Below, in pieces: positions 45,611-54,139 of a DNA stretch of 64,000 bases (its first letter is position 1; every line of letters begins with the position of its first letter). The DNA is taken from the NCBI GenBank assembly GCA_019425655.1, contig NQWY01024832.1:57364-121363 (forward strand), written 5' to 3'. The position numbers and the translations under genes are program-made. Origin of the DNA: Rhizophagus prolifer. Its lineage: Eukaryota > Glomeromycota > Glomeromycetes > Glomerales > Glomeraceae. The notes below the pieces were generated by a model. The model was not told where the DNA came from. It saw nothing but the letters and a program-made list of their open reading frames with translations, and did no database searches.

Positions 45611-46253
45611 AAACAAAGAAAAAATATTGATTGTAGAAAATGAAGTGCTGATTGCATTTTCTCTCAAAAAAATGCTGGAGCCGTTTTTCTCATCCGAGAT
45701 GGCAAATGATTTTGACGAAGCAAAACTTCTCTTAACACATAAAGATTTTGACTTGGTTCTTATTGATATTACATTGCCTGGCGATAATACGGGATTGGAT
45801 CTGGCAAAGCTGATTAATGAACAATTTTCGATTCCTTTTATTTTTACAACCGCTTTGACGGATACCGAAACATTAGACAAAGTGAAATCGGCGAAACCAT
45901 CCGCTTATCTTTCCAAGCCTGTTGAAAGGGCTAATCTTATCACAGCGATTGATCTCGCATTGGCCAACTTTGATTTTGCAATCAAGATCGAGATTGGAAA
46001 GCAAAGCTATTACATCCAATCTAAGGATTTTTTGTATGCGGAAGCGGATCACATCTATGTGGAATTGTTCCTGAAATCTGGTAAAAATCAAATTCTCAGA
46101 ACCACCTTGTCACATCTGGAAGAGATTTTTCCGGCCAAATATTTCAAACGAATCAACCGAAGTGTGGCTGTCAATCCTTATCATATTTTGAAAATCATCA
46201 GTGATAAATTGTATTTGGAAGACAAGATTTTTAAGATTTCCAAGCATTTCTAA
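45603..46253 (+). CDS. LytTR family response regulator
   Basis: 216 residues. Receiver domain at 1-120 with the phospho-acceptor Asp in LVLIDITLPGDNTGLD, the acidic pair near ILIVENE, and the switch Thr/Lys in FIFTTAL and YLSKPVE. The DNA-binding LytTR domain covers about 130-216 (IQSKDFLYAEADHIYVELFL, KRINRSVAVNPYHI). It overlaps the kinase by eight bases and is the obvious output of that pair. The type IX protein gene 126 bases downstream is a possible target. Confidence 0.93.
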   Translation: MSENKEKILIVENEVLIAFSLKKMLEPFFSSEMANDFDEAKLLLTHKDFDLVLIDITLPGDNTGLDLAKLINEQFSIPFIFTTALTDTETLDKVKSAKPSAYLSKPVERANLITAIDLALANFDFAIKIEIGKQSYYIQSKDFLYAEADHIYVELFLKSGKNQILRTTLSHLEEIFPAKYFKRINRSVAVNPYHILKIISDKLYLEDKIFKISKHF

Positions 46254-46379
46254 CTTTATTTTAGAACAAAAACCGAGGGTTTCAGAACATTTTTTCGGGT
46301 AAGAATTTCAACGTTTCTATTTTTAATGAATGAATGCTAAATCATTGTCATTCAATTCTAATCTGTTAAAACTGAAATT

Positions 46380-48062
46380 ATGAAAACACTACTATTCTTT
46401 CTTTCTTGTTTGTTGATTCCTGTTTTTGTTGATGCACAGATTTCGCCAAGTCTTACTGGTATTGTGTATGTCAATACGGCTGTAATTGGTGGTGCAGAAA
46501 CCGGTTCTTCGTGGTCCAATGCTTCTAAAAATTTAAAACAAGTCATTACGGCTGCTAACTCTAATCCAGCAATTAAGGAAATCTGGGTTGCTAAGGGAAC
46601 TTATTATCCGTCTACGACTTCCAACAGAGATGACTTTTTCTATATCACCAGAAATGATCTGGAGGTTTATGGGGGCTTTTCAGGATCAGAGACATCTTTA
46701 TCAGAAAGAGATATCCAGGGCAATGAAACCATTCTGAGTGGTAATATTGGAGCAGTAAATTCTGCTAATGATAACAGTTACCATATAATGGTTATCGATG
46801 CGTATGATACGGAAATTGATAACTCTACACAGATAGACGGATTTACATTTCAGGATGGGAATGCAAACGCCGGATCTGTTTTAAATAATTATTTTCCAAG
46901 ATATACCGGAAGTGCGATTCTGATCTATCCTTCGATCGCCAATAATTCTCCTTTAATAAAAAATAATATTTTCAGGAATAATTCTCAGTTTCAGTTAGGA
47001 GCTTTAGCCATTGAAGCCAATACCTCAGGGGCTAATATTACGCTCGTAGAAAACTGTTATTTCTATAATAATTATTCTAAATATGCAGGTGGAGCACTTG
47101 ATGTTTATAATCATTATGGAACGGCTCAGAACATCGAGATCAAAAATTGTCTTTTCGAAGCTAATATTGTTGATAATGCTTCCCAGAGCGGAGCAAACGG
47201 AGGAATAGGAGCAGCAGTATTTGCATATGGAACTAATAACGTACTGATTAACACAAGTCGGTTTGTGAACAACAAAATTGGCACTTATACCCAATACGCT
47301 GGAACATACAAAGGGACAGCTATTGCTGCAAGAAGCACAGCGAAAGTAACGTTGGTCAACAGCTTGATTTATTCTGATGACATTTATATTCCTCTATTCA
47401 ACAATGGTGCGACTCTCAATATAATTAATTCCACAGTTTACAATCCGGATGGTGGAACCATCTTATCGACGCAAACTCCGGTTCTGAATTCCATACAGAA
47501 TTCTATTCTTTGGATGGGTGGAAACTCTGCTAACACAATTGATGGTTTGGGAACAACGGTTACAGCAAACAATTCCATTATTCTTCCTAAGTACAATGCC
47601 ACTTTGACAGGCTCTGATAATTATACGACAGATCCCTTATTCAAAGATATTGCTGCAAAAGATTTTACGTTGCAAACTTCAAGCAATGGCATTAATAAAG
47701 GAAATAATTCTTTCTATGATGCTTCAAAATATGGCAGTTTTGATCTTTTGGATAAAAGCAGAATCGAAGAAACAACCATTGATATTGGGGCTTTTGAACT
47801 GCAGCCGACTTTATCAGCGTTAGATATTGTGGAAGATAAGAATATTGTGATCTATCCAAATCCGGTGAAGGATATTCTGAATCTGAAAACTAAAGAAAAA
47901 ATCTCCAGGGTAGAAATCATATCTATGGATGGAAAAAAAGTATTGACCAGAAATATTGATAATGAAACGAAATTAGATTTGAGATCATTACCAAAAGGGA
48001 TTTACTTCATTCATATTTCTACTGAAAAGGAAATACAATCCATGAAATTCATCAAGAAATAA
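46380..48062 (+). CDS. type IX secreted protein with right-handed beta-helix
   Basis: 560 residues. Signal peptide (TLLFFLSCLLIPVFVDAQ). Residues about 40-420 form a parallel beta-helix: VAKGTYYP-type start, GGFSGSE, then many short turns with asparagine ladders (NNSPLIKNNIFRNNSQFQLG). The C-terminal 75 residues are a type A type IX sorting domain (IVIYPNPVKDILNLKT to MKFIKK). The start of the helix resembles DUF1565-like secreted proteins. No polysaccharide-lyase catalytic residues can be confirmed, so binding or scaffold functions are as likely as an enzyme. Confidence 0.88.
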   Translation: MKTLLFFLSCLLIPVFVDAQISPSLTGIVYVNTAVIGGAETGSSWSNASKNLKQVITAANSNPAIKEIWVAKGTYYPSTTSNRDDFFYITRNDLEVYGGFSGSETSLSERDIQGNETILSGNIGAVNSANDNSYHIMVIDAYDTEIDNSTQIDGFTFQDGNANAGSVLNNYFPRYTGSAILIYPSIANNSPLIKNNIFRNNSQFQLGALAIEANTSGANITLVENCYFYNNYSKYAGGALDVYNHYGTAQNIEIKNCLFEANIVDNASQSGANGGIGAAVFAYGTNNVLINTSRFVNNKIGTYTQYAGTYKGTAIAARSTAKVTLVNSLIYSDDIYIPLFNNGATLNIINSTVYNPDGGTILSTQTPVLNSIQNSILWMGGNSANTIDGLGTTVTANNSIILPKYNATLTGSDNYTTDPLFKDIAAKDFTLQTSSNGINKGNNSFYDASKYGSFDLLDKSRIEETTIDIGAFELQPTLSALDIVEDKNIVIYPNPVKDILNLKTKEKISRVEIISMDGKKVLTRNIDNETKLDLRSLPKGIYFIHISTEKEIQSMKFIKK

Positions 48063-48107
48063 TAAAGTTGATAATCGGCCTGATTTATTTGTAATCACTC
48101 GTCAATA

Positions 48108-48173
48108 GTAACTTATATCACAAAACTGAAAACACAAGATAAAACTATGGATTCTAAATTTATCAAAAAATAG
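48108..48173 (+). pseudogene. remnant of a type IX sorting domain
   Basis: An in-frame stretch without a start reads VTYITKLKTQDKT followed by MDSKFIKK and a stop, which resembles the last residues of type A sorting domains such as that of the gene ending at 48062. Probably the tail of a decayed duplicate. Too short to be sure. Confidence 0.4.
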
Positions 48174-48195
48174 ACGAACAATAAAAGTTGATTTT

Positions 48196-48224
48196 GCCGG
48201 GAGATTTTCTTCCGGCTTTTTTTA
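48196..48224 (+). terminator. terminator before the nitronate monooxygenase-like gene
   Basis: GCCGG (48196-48200) and CCGGC (48212-48216) enclose an 11-base loop with further AAGA/TCTT-like pairing possible, followed by seven T. Confidence 0.75.
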
Positions 48225-48241
48225 TTCTCAATCCGAATCGC

Positions 48242-48249
48242 TATTTTTG
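48242..48249 (+). promoter_or_regulatory. -7 promoter element of the nitronate monooxygenase-like gene
   Basis: TATTTTTG, full consensus. Two ATG codons follow, at 48263 and 48311; both lie downstream of the expected transcription start. Confidence 0.55.
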
Positions 48250-48310
48250 GAAAAAATATAAAATGTCCAGTTTCATAGATTTCGGAATCGCTCAAAAACA
48301 GTACGACAGA

Positions 48311-49246
48311 ATGAATAGAATCACGCAGCTGTTCGGAACAAAATATCCAATCATTCAGGGTGGAATGATTTGGCATTCCGGATGGCGATTGGCTTCCGCA
48401 GTTTCTAATAATGGCGGATTGGGATTGATTGGTTCAGCAAGTATGTATCCAGATATTCTGAGAGAAAACATCAGAAAATGTAAAGCGGCGACGGATAAAC
48501 CTTTCGGAGTGAATGTCGCTTTGCTTTACCCGAATCTTGAAGAGATCATCAACATTATTTTGGAAGAAGGTGTGAAAATCGTGTTTACATCGGCAGGTAA
48601 TCCAAAAACTTATACCGAGACTTTGAAAAAAGAAGGCATCAAAGTCGCTCACGTTGTATCGAGTGTGAAGTTTGCCATAAAATGTCAGGAGGCTGGAGTT
48701 GATGCGGTTGTAGCAGAAGGTTTCGAAGCGGGTGGACATAACGGACGAGATGAAACGACAACACTTTGTTTAATCCCGAATGTCAGGAAACATATCGATA
48801 TTCCATTGATCGCAGCAGGAGGAATTGGTTTAGGAAGCCAAATGAGGGCAGCAATGACTTTGGGTGCTGACGGCGTTCAGATCGGTTCCCGTTTTGCAGC
48901 AACAGTCGAAGCAAGTTCTCACGATAATTTCAAAAATAAAATCGTTGAACTGAAAGAAGGCGATACGCAATTAACATTAAAGGAATTAGCACCCGTTCGT
49001 TTGGTTAAAAATAAATTCTTCCACGACTTAGAAAGTCTTTACGAAACCGGTAGAAATATTGAAGCTCTGAAAGAAACCCTCGGAAGAGCACGTGCAAAAC
49101 GCGGAATGTTCGAAGGCGATCTGGAAGAAGGCGAATTGGAAATCGGACAGGTTTCTGCTTTGATAGACGAGATTCTACCTGTAGAAAAAGTCTTCGAAAA
49201 CCTAATCAAAGAATTCAATGAAGCAAAAGTCGATTTGAGTTTGTAA
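48311..49246 (+). CDS. nitronate monooxygenase / 2-nitropropane dioxygenase-like FMN protein
   Basis: 311 residues from ATG 48311, the family's usual start (MNRITQLFGTKYPIIQGGM); ATG 48263 would add 16 residues. TIM-barrel FMN protein: GGLGLIGSASM near the N terminus, VVAEGFEAGGHNGRDE with the His/Gly-rich flavin loop, and LIAAGGIGLGSQMRAAMTLG and VQIGSRFAAT for the phosphate site. It would oxidise propionate-3-nitronate or act as an enoyl reductase of the FabK type; these cannot be separated here. Monocistronic. Confidence 0.88.
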   Translation: MNRITQLFGTKYPIIQGGMIWHSGWRLASAVSNNGGLGLIGSASMYPDILRENIRKCKAATDKPFGVNVALLYPNLEEIINIILEEGVKIVFTSAGNPKTYTETLKKEGIKVAHVVSSVKFAIKCQEAGVDAVVAEGFEAGGHNGRDETTTLCLIPNVRKHIDIPLIAAGGIGLGSQMRAAMTLGADGVQIGSRFAATVEASSHDNFKNKIVELKEGDTQLTLKELAPVRLVKNKFFHDLESLYETGRNIEALKETLGRARAKRGMFEGDLEEGELEIGQVSALIDEILPVEKVFENLIKEFNEAKVDLSL

Positions 49247-49279
49247 GAAACAAATTTAAAGACAGAAAAGACAAATTTG

Positions 49280-49306
49280 AAAGGCTTCGAGAGCCTCAGC
49301 CTGACA
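49280..49306 (+). repeat. solitary REP-like hairpin, AGGCT/AGCCT type
   Basis: aaggcttcgagagcctcagc followed by ctgacaa. Arms AGGCT/AGCCT plus inner GAG/CTC pair. Sister of the copy at 22535-22560. Confidence 0.65.
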
Positions 49307-49349
49307 AGCTTTAACATTAGATCAAAAAAGAGAAGCAGCGAATAGCTCC

Positions 49350-49778
49350 GTGTTTTCCAAACAAGAAGCTCAAAAATTGAAAACAGAATTCTGGACGGCT
49401 TTCGGGAAGGCTTTTCCGAGAAAATGGCTGTTGTATGACACCAAAATCAAGGATTTTTCTTTCAAGTTTTATGCAGATAACAAAAAAGCTGAGGTTTCGA
49501 TTGATATCGAGATGAAAGATGAGCTGTTCAGAAATGCTTATTACGAGAAGATTTGGTCTTTGGAATCAATCCTCGAAGATTTTATAGGTGGATTTACAAA
49601 AGATGAATTTTATGCTTTGGACAACGGGAAAATCATCAGCAGAATTTGGGTTGAGAAAACCGGAGTCAGCATTTTCAACAAACAAACCTGGCCTGATATT
49701 TTCGAGTTTTTTGTTGAGAAAATGGATGGTTTTGAACGGTTCTTTTATGAATATGAGGATTTTATAAAAGATGTTTAA
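49350..49778 (+). CDS. DUF4268 protein
   Basis: 142 residues from GTG 49350 (FSKQEAQKLKTEFWTAFGKA), a start supported by family resemblance. The rest (LLYDTKIKDFSFKFYADNKK, AEVSIDIEMKDELFRNAYYE) fits DUF4268, a small domain seen alone or fused to nuclease-like proteins. It stands alone here. Function unknown. Confidence 0.8.
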   Translation: MFSKQEAQKLKTEFWTAFGKAFPRKWLLYDTKIKDFSFKFYADNKKAEVSIDIEMKDELFRNAYYEKIWSLESILEDFIGGFTKDEFYALDNGKIISRIWVEKTGVSIFNKQTWPDIFEFFVEKMDGFERFFYEYEDFIKDV

Positions 49779-49799
49779 TTCATTAAAATTTAAATAGGG

Positions 49800-50120
49800 A
49801 TGAAATATAACACAAACAAAGGAAATGAAATTAAAGGTCATTTAGATATTTTTAGTTATCAAATTATTGACGAGAATCAAAGGAAAATAATGATTCACGG
49901 TAATCCGGAAGGATTAAGAAGCTTTGCAAAATTATTGTTGGAAGTTGCAGATTTGGATCAGGAAGAAGTTGATAATAGATATTTACCAATTGGAGCAAGA
50001 GAACATTATCACCTGAGACCAGAAATAGAATTATCAAAAAGTTCTGACGAAGTAATAGTTGGGAGACTTGATGCTAAAGGAACGGGAGATTTCTATGATA
50101 GGTATGAAGCTAAAGATTAA
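49800..50120 (+). CDS. Imm32-like immunity protein
   Basis: 106 residues. NPEGLRSFAKLLLEVADLDQ and LPIGAREHYHLRPEIELSKS, then DEVIVGRLDAKGTGDFYDRY match the Imm32 family of predicted immunity proteins of polymorphic toxin systems. No toxin gene is next to it, so it may be an orphan immunity gene or serve another role. It lies six bases before the next small gene, so they are probably one operon. Confidence 0.8.
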   Translation: MKYNTNKGNEIKGHLDIFSYQIIDENQRKIMIHGNPEGLRSFAKLLLEVADLDQEEVDNRYLPIGAREHYHLRPEIELSKSSDEVIVGRLDAKGTGDFYDRYEAKD

Positions 50121-50126
50121 TTAAAT

Positions 50127-50363
50127 ATGAAAAATATTACAATAAAAGCCAACGATTTTTTTGAATTATTGAAGCTGAGAGATCAATCGATGTGGGATGT
50201 TTTTGCATCAATGATTGATGGCGAAGAGAAAGAGATCGTTTTCCTGAATGATGAGAATCAATATCTTTTCCACTACGTTTTGCCAACAACTATAGAAAAA
50301 CTGCAAGAGGATAAAACGCTTTTTGCGAAGGAGTATTCAGAAAAATTATCAGGACTTAACTAA
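50127..50363 (+). CDS. small hypothetical protein
   Basis: 78 residues, start ATG 50127. Mixed helix and strand pattern with ELLKLRDQSMWDVFASMIDG and YLFHYVLPTTIEKLQED. No family recognised. Six bases downstream of the Imm32-like gene. The 3' end overlaps the convergent pnuC by 15 bases. Confidence 0.6.
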   Translation: MKNITIKANDFFELLKLRDQSMWDVFASMIDGEEKEIVFLNDENQYLFHYVLPTTIEKLQEDKTLFAKEYSEKLSGLN

Positions 50364-51011
50364 GTGTTTCTTCCATTCCAAATAACCGATAATCGCCATA
50401 ATAGTGAAAACAAAATACTGCAAAGTCGTGAATACCAGACCTTTGTAATACATCATCGGGATGCAGATAAAATCAGCAACAATCCAAAAAATCCAGTTTT
50501 CGAGATTTCGTTTAGCCATAAAATACATCCCGACAAGGAATAGGGAAGTGGTTACAATATCGGTGTAATTAGCCCAATCGAGGTGATAAAGTCCAAGCTT
50601 GACGCCTTCCATAGAAAACTGATTATCAATATACGGTTTGAGATAGTAAATCAAACCGACAAAAAGCAAACTTCCTGCAAATAGCAAGCTTCCGACCTGC
50701 CAGTCTTTTTTGCCGGCCTTCTTTACTTCTACGTGGATGTGGTCATCAGAATGTCTGGACCAAAGAATCCAGCCATAGATACTCATCACGGTATAATAAA
50801 CATTGATGAGCATATCTCCCAAAAGTCCGAAGACAAACATAATATAGATAAAAAGCACGGTGGAGATAATTCCTGTCGGGTAGACCCAGATGTTTTTTCG
50901 GATGGAATAATAGACACTTATCAACCCAAACAATACGGCAACAATTTCTAAAACAATAAGATATGTCTCGTAAGAACTGTATTGTGCAGTCAGATATTCG
51001 AAGAAATTCAT
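50349..51011 (-). CDS. pnuC: nicotinamide riboside transporter PnuC
   Basis: 220 residues with about seven transmembrane helices. Family features are the early VLFGLISVYYSIRKNIWVYP (substrate-site tryptophan region), YYTVMSIYGWILWSRH and the later NLENWIFWIVADFICIPMMY YKG. PnuC imports nicotinamide riboside by facilitated diffusion, with later phosphorylation trapping the substrate. Relatives carry other vitamins such as thiamine; no TPP or NAD riboswitch was recognised upstream, so the substrate is set by resemblance only. Complete. Confidence 0.9.
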   Translation of the reverse strand: MNFFEYLTAQYSSYETYLIVLEIVAVLFGLISVYYSIRKNIWVYPTGIISTVLFIYIMFVFGLLGDMLINVYYTVMSIYGWILWSRHSDDHIHVEVKKAGKKDWQVGSLLFAGSLLFVGLIYYLKPYIDNQFSMEGVKLGLYHLDWANYTDIVTTSLFLVGMYFMAKRNLENWIFWIVADFICIPMMYYKGLVFTTLQYFVFTIMAIIGYLEWKKHLVKS

Positions 51012-51195
51012 AGCCTCAAAGATAATTATTAATCTCCTAAAAATGTTAAACGCTATTGATAATTAATACAGATAAGTAAAATTAATTAGTTAAAAAAAGT
51101 TAATGAAAGCAATTTTTTAATATTTTCGTAATTCAAAAATAAATATAGAAGAAAAGCCCCCTTTGAATTTTTGGGGATAAAAAAAATTTTAAATT

Positions 51196-52737
51196 ATGGC
51201 AAACATTTGGATTAAAAAGCCGATGGAAGCGTATGAAGCGGACATTAAAAAGAGTCAGCTAAAGCGTGTATTGGGAAAATGGAGTTTAACAGCTATTGGG
51301 ATTGGTGCCATCATTGGAGGTGGTATTTTTGTTTTAACAGGTACAGGTGCGTATTATAATGCTGGTCCTGCTTTAGCACTTTCCTTTGTCATTGCTGGGA
51401 TTGCCTGTGTTTTTGCGGCATTGTGTTATGCAGAATTCGCATCCATACTTCCAGTAGAAGGTTCAGCTTACGCCTATGCTTATGGAACAGTAGGAGAGAT
51501 CTTCGCCTGGATTATCGGTTGGGGACTGATTCTGGAATATGCAATGGGTTCTATGACTGTAGCTGTTTCCTGGTCCGGATACTTTGGGAAATTACTGAAG
51601 ATGTTTGGGCTGCATTTACCGGCTTGGTTAACGACAGACCCACAAACATATCTTGCTGCAGGTAATTCTGGATTTTCTATGAACCTACCTGCATTTTTAA
51701 TTGTATGGGTAGTGATAGGGATTCTGTTGAGAGGAACAAAAGGCGCTGCAAAAGCGAATAATTTCATCGTGATGCTAAAAGTTTCTGCCATTATCTTCGT
51801 GATTATTGCCGGCGTATTTTTTATCAATCCGGAGAACTGGTCACCTTTCATTCCAGCTGCTACTACGATTACAGAAAACGGCGTTTCGCATTCTGCTTAT
51901 GGTTATGCAGGAGTTGTTGCCGGAGCATCAGCGATTTTCTTTGCTTATGTTGGATTTGACGCGGTTTCTACACAGGCTGGGGAAGCGATTGACCCTAAAA
52001 AAGATGTGCCATTTGCAATCATCGCATCTTTGGTAATCTGTACATTATTATACATCTTGGTATCATTGGTTTTAACCGGAATGATGCATTATACAGACTT
52101 TAATCCACTAGGAAAATATCCGGACGCGATCAAAGCGCCGGTTGCTTACGCCTTCGATATTGCCGGACAGGCTTGGGCTGGTTATATTATTACGATTGCA
52201 GCAACAGTTGGTTTGATTTCCGTATTAATGGTAATGATTATGGGACAATCCAGAATCTTCTTAGGAATGTCAAAAGACGGATTAATTCCGAAAACATTCT
52301 CAAAAGTAAATCCAACGACAAGCGTACCATCAAAAAACTTAATTATTTTAGGTGGCGTGATTTCAGTCATTGCTTCATTTACACCAATCAATGACTTGGC
52401 GCATATGACCAGTTTCGGAACCTTGTTCGCGTTCACAATGGTATGTGTTGCAGTTTGGGTTTTGAGAGTTAAAGAACCGAATCTTCAAAGAAACTTCAAA
52501 GTGCCTGCATTGCCGGTCATTGCGGTTTTAGGAATCGCAATTAACATCTATTTGATCATCAATCTGAGCAAAGAAGCACAAATGTACTCTTTGGGTTGGT
52601 TGGTTATCGGTTTCTTCATTTATTTCTTGTACAGCAAGAGGAATTCAAAACTTCAGAATGGAGGATTTGGAGAGACGTTCAAAGCAGAGCAAGAACCTTT
52701 GGAAGATGTTGATATTGATATCGACAACAAGCATTAA
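51196..52737 (+). CDS. APC family amino acid permease
   Basis: 513 residues, about 12 transmembrane helices. The TM1 unwound motif SLTAIGIGAIIGGGIFVLTG and the TM6 segment IFFAYVGFDAVSTQAGEAID are typical of cationic amino acid transporter (CAT)-like APC permeases. The substrate is probably arginine, lysine or another amino acid, by family resemblance. A CCCC/GGGG hairpin (51157-51176) sits in the leader but without a recognised riboswitch. A terminator follows. The gap 51012-51195 otherwise shows nothing. Confidence 0.92.
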   Translation: MANIWIKKPMEAYEADIKKSQLKRVLGKWSLTAIGIGAIIGGGIFVLTGTGAYYNAGPALALSFVIAGIACVFAALCYAEFASILPVEGSAYAYAYGTVGEIFAWIIGWGLILEYAMGSMTVAVSWSGYFGKLLKMFGLHLPAWLTTDPQTYLAAGNSGFSMNLPAFLIVWVVIGILLRGTKGAAKANNFIVMLKVSAIIFVIIAGVFFINPENWSPFIPAATTITENGVSHSAYGYAGVVAGASAIFFAYVGFDAVSTQAGEAIDPKKDVPFAIIASLVICTLLYILVSLVLTGMMHYTDFNPLGKYPDAIKAPVAYAFDIAGQAWAGYIITIAATVGLISVLMVMIMGQSRIFLGMSKDGLIPKTFSKVNPTTSVPSKNLIILGGVISVIASFTPINDLAHMTSFGTLFAFTMVCVAVWVLRVKEPNLQRNFKVPALPVIAVLGIAINIYLIINLSKEAQMYSLGWLVIGFFIYFLYSKRNSKLQNGGFGETFKAEQEPLEDVDIDIDNKH

Positions 52738-52742
52738 AATAT

Positions 52743-52772
52743 AAATTCCGCATCTTTTGCGGAATTTTTTTT
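52743..52772 (+). terminator. terminator after the permease
   Basis: AATTCCGCA and TGCGGAATT form a 9-bp stem, followed by eight T. Confidence 0.88.
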
Positions 52773-52773
52773 G

Positions 52774-52892
52774 GAGCTTAATCCCGCTATCCACTATATC
52801 TTTTTTGTCATTGCGAACGAAGTGAAGCAATCTGTTGAACCATTCACTCATCGCAATAACAAAAAAGGATGCCGTTCCTATCGGGGCTATGG
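52774..52892. repeat. composite inverted repeat with a 16-bp stem
   Basis: Outer arms gagcttaatcccgctatcc and ggatgccgttcctatcgggg flank a long hairpin: 52801-52816 pairs with 52851-52866 over 15 of 16 bases (TTTTTTGTCATTGCGA arm), and inner GTGAA/TTCAC pair again. The inner part contains gtcattgcgaacgaagtgaa, a word seen in many bacterial intergenic repeats. A degenerate relative is at 3581-3660. Confidence 0.8.
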
Positions 52893-52961
52893 ATTTTGTC
52901 TGTAAAAACAAAATTTTCTCAGTAATAATCAACATTACCCAACTTTCATTATTTTTATAAA

Positions 52962-53981
52962 ATGAAAAAACTAGTACTATTTTCACTCACGATGATTTCA
53001 TCATTTCTACTATCTCAGAAATTCACAATCGATACTCTATTGACAGATAAAATCAGCATCAGAGCCATCCAAATCTGGGACGGAAAAGTCTGGTATGCCG
53101 GAACGGATTCAAAATTCGGTTATGTCAATATAAAAGATAAATCAAATAAAAAGCAAATTAAACTTTCAGACAAGAAGTTGCAATTTCGTACTCTCGCTCA
53201 AAATAAAAAAAGCTTTTATACAATTAATATAGAAAGTCCAGCTTATTTTTTTCAAGTTGATAAAAAAACATTAGATTTCAAAATCGTGTTCAATGATAAT
53301 GAGCCGACGGCTTTTTATGATGCTTTGAAATTCACAGATAATAATTTTGGATTAGCATTTAGCGACCCGTCAGCCAATCAAAGATTGAATATCTCTCAAA
53401 CCCGAAATGGTGGTTCTAAATGGGTCCATTGTAATGATTGTAAAGATTTTCCTTATTTAGAAAAAGGTGAGGCTGCTTTTGCTGCAAGTAATACCAATAT
53501 TGCAAGTGTGGGAAATTTGATTTGGATTGCGACCGGAGGTTCAAAATCCAGAATCTTCAGAATGAAAAACAAGGATTGTAATTGGCAGGTTTTCGAAACA
53601 CCATTTACTCAGGGAACTTCTTCCAAAGGAATTTATTCTATTGACTTTTACAATGAAACTAATGGAATTGCTGTCGGCGGAGACTACACAAAACAATCCG
53701 ATAACATAAACAATATTGCAACAACCAATGATGGTGGGCAAACCTGGAAAATCCAAGCCAGCGGACAAAATGCAGGCTATATGACTTGTGTCAAATTTCG
53801 ACCAAAAACCAATGGAAAAGAAATAGTTGCGGTTGGAGATCAACACATCAGCTTCTCCTCAGATTATGGAAAAACCTGGACAAAAATCTCCGACGAAAAA
53901 AATCTATACGCCTGCGAATGGCTCGATAAAAACACTCTGATTCTAGCAGGAAAAGACAAAATAATAAAGTTGAATTTCTAG
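52962..53981 (+). CDS. secreted beta-propeller protein with Asp-box repeats
   Basis: 339 residues with a signal peptide (LVLFSLTMISSFLLSQ). Contains Asp-box/BNR motifs ATTNDGGQTWK and SSDYGKTWTK and a weaker SQTRNGGSKW, plus VWYAGTDSKFGYV, like Ycf48/sortilin-type propellers often annotated as oxidoreductases in Bacteroidota. The pattern suggests a seven-bladed propeller that binds another protein or glycan. No enzyme site is recognisable. Confidence 0.85.
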   Translation: MKKLVLFSLTMISSFLLSQKFTIDTLLTDKISIRAIQIWDGKVWYAGTDSKFGYVNIKDKSNKKQIKLSDKKLQFRTLAQNKKSFYTINIESPAYFFQVDKKTLDFKIVFNDNEPTAFYDALKFTDNNFGLAFSDPSANQRLNISQTRNGGSKWVHCNDCKDFPYLEKGEAAFAASNTNIASVGNLIWIATGGSKSRIFRMKNKDCNWQVFETPFTQGTSSKGIYSIDFYNETNGIAVGGDYTKQSDNINNIATTNDGGQTWKIQASGQNAGYMTCVKFRPKTNGKEIVAVGDQHISFSSDYGKTWTKISDEKNLYACEWLDKNTLILAGKDKIIKLNF

Positions 53982-53995
53982 ACAGTGAATGTATT

Positions 53996-54080
53996 GCTTT
54001 GATGAGCGAAGCGCCTTTGCGAATCTTAAAATATTTTCAATAAATTCAAAAATCTTAGTGGACTTTGCGTTCAAAATTAA
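53996..54080 (+). repeat. arg-type intercistronic repeat outside the arg operon
   Basis: Same two modules as before argB: gcgcctttgcgaatcttaaa, atattttcaataaat, then cttagtggactttgcgttca. It shows that the element is a dispersed family, not specific to arginine genes. Confidence 0.72.
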
Positions 54081-54099
54081 ACGTTAAAAACATAATCCC

Positions 54100-54107
54100 T
54101 ATTTTTG
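54100..54107 (+). promoter_or_regulatory. -7 promoter element of the HAD gene
   Basis: TATTTTTG, full consensus, 32 bases before ATG 54140. Confidence 0.5.
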
Positions 54108-54139
54108 CACCGAATTAATGGAATAGGCATAACTTGCAA

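Noticed and set aside
50980-51195. Riboswitch before pnuC or the permease
   Set aside because: No TPP, NAD or lysine riboswitch core was recognised; only a short CCCC/GGGG hairpin.
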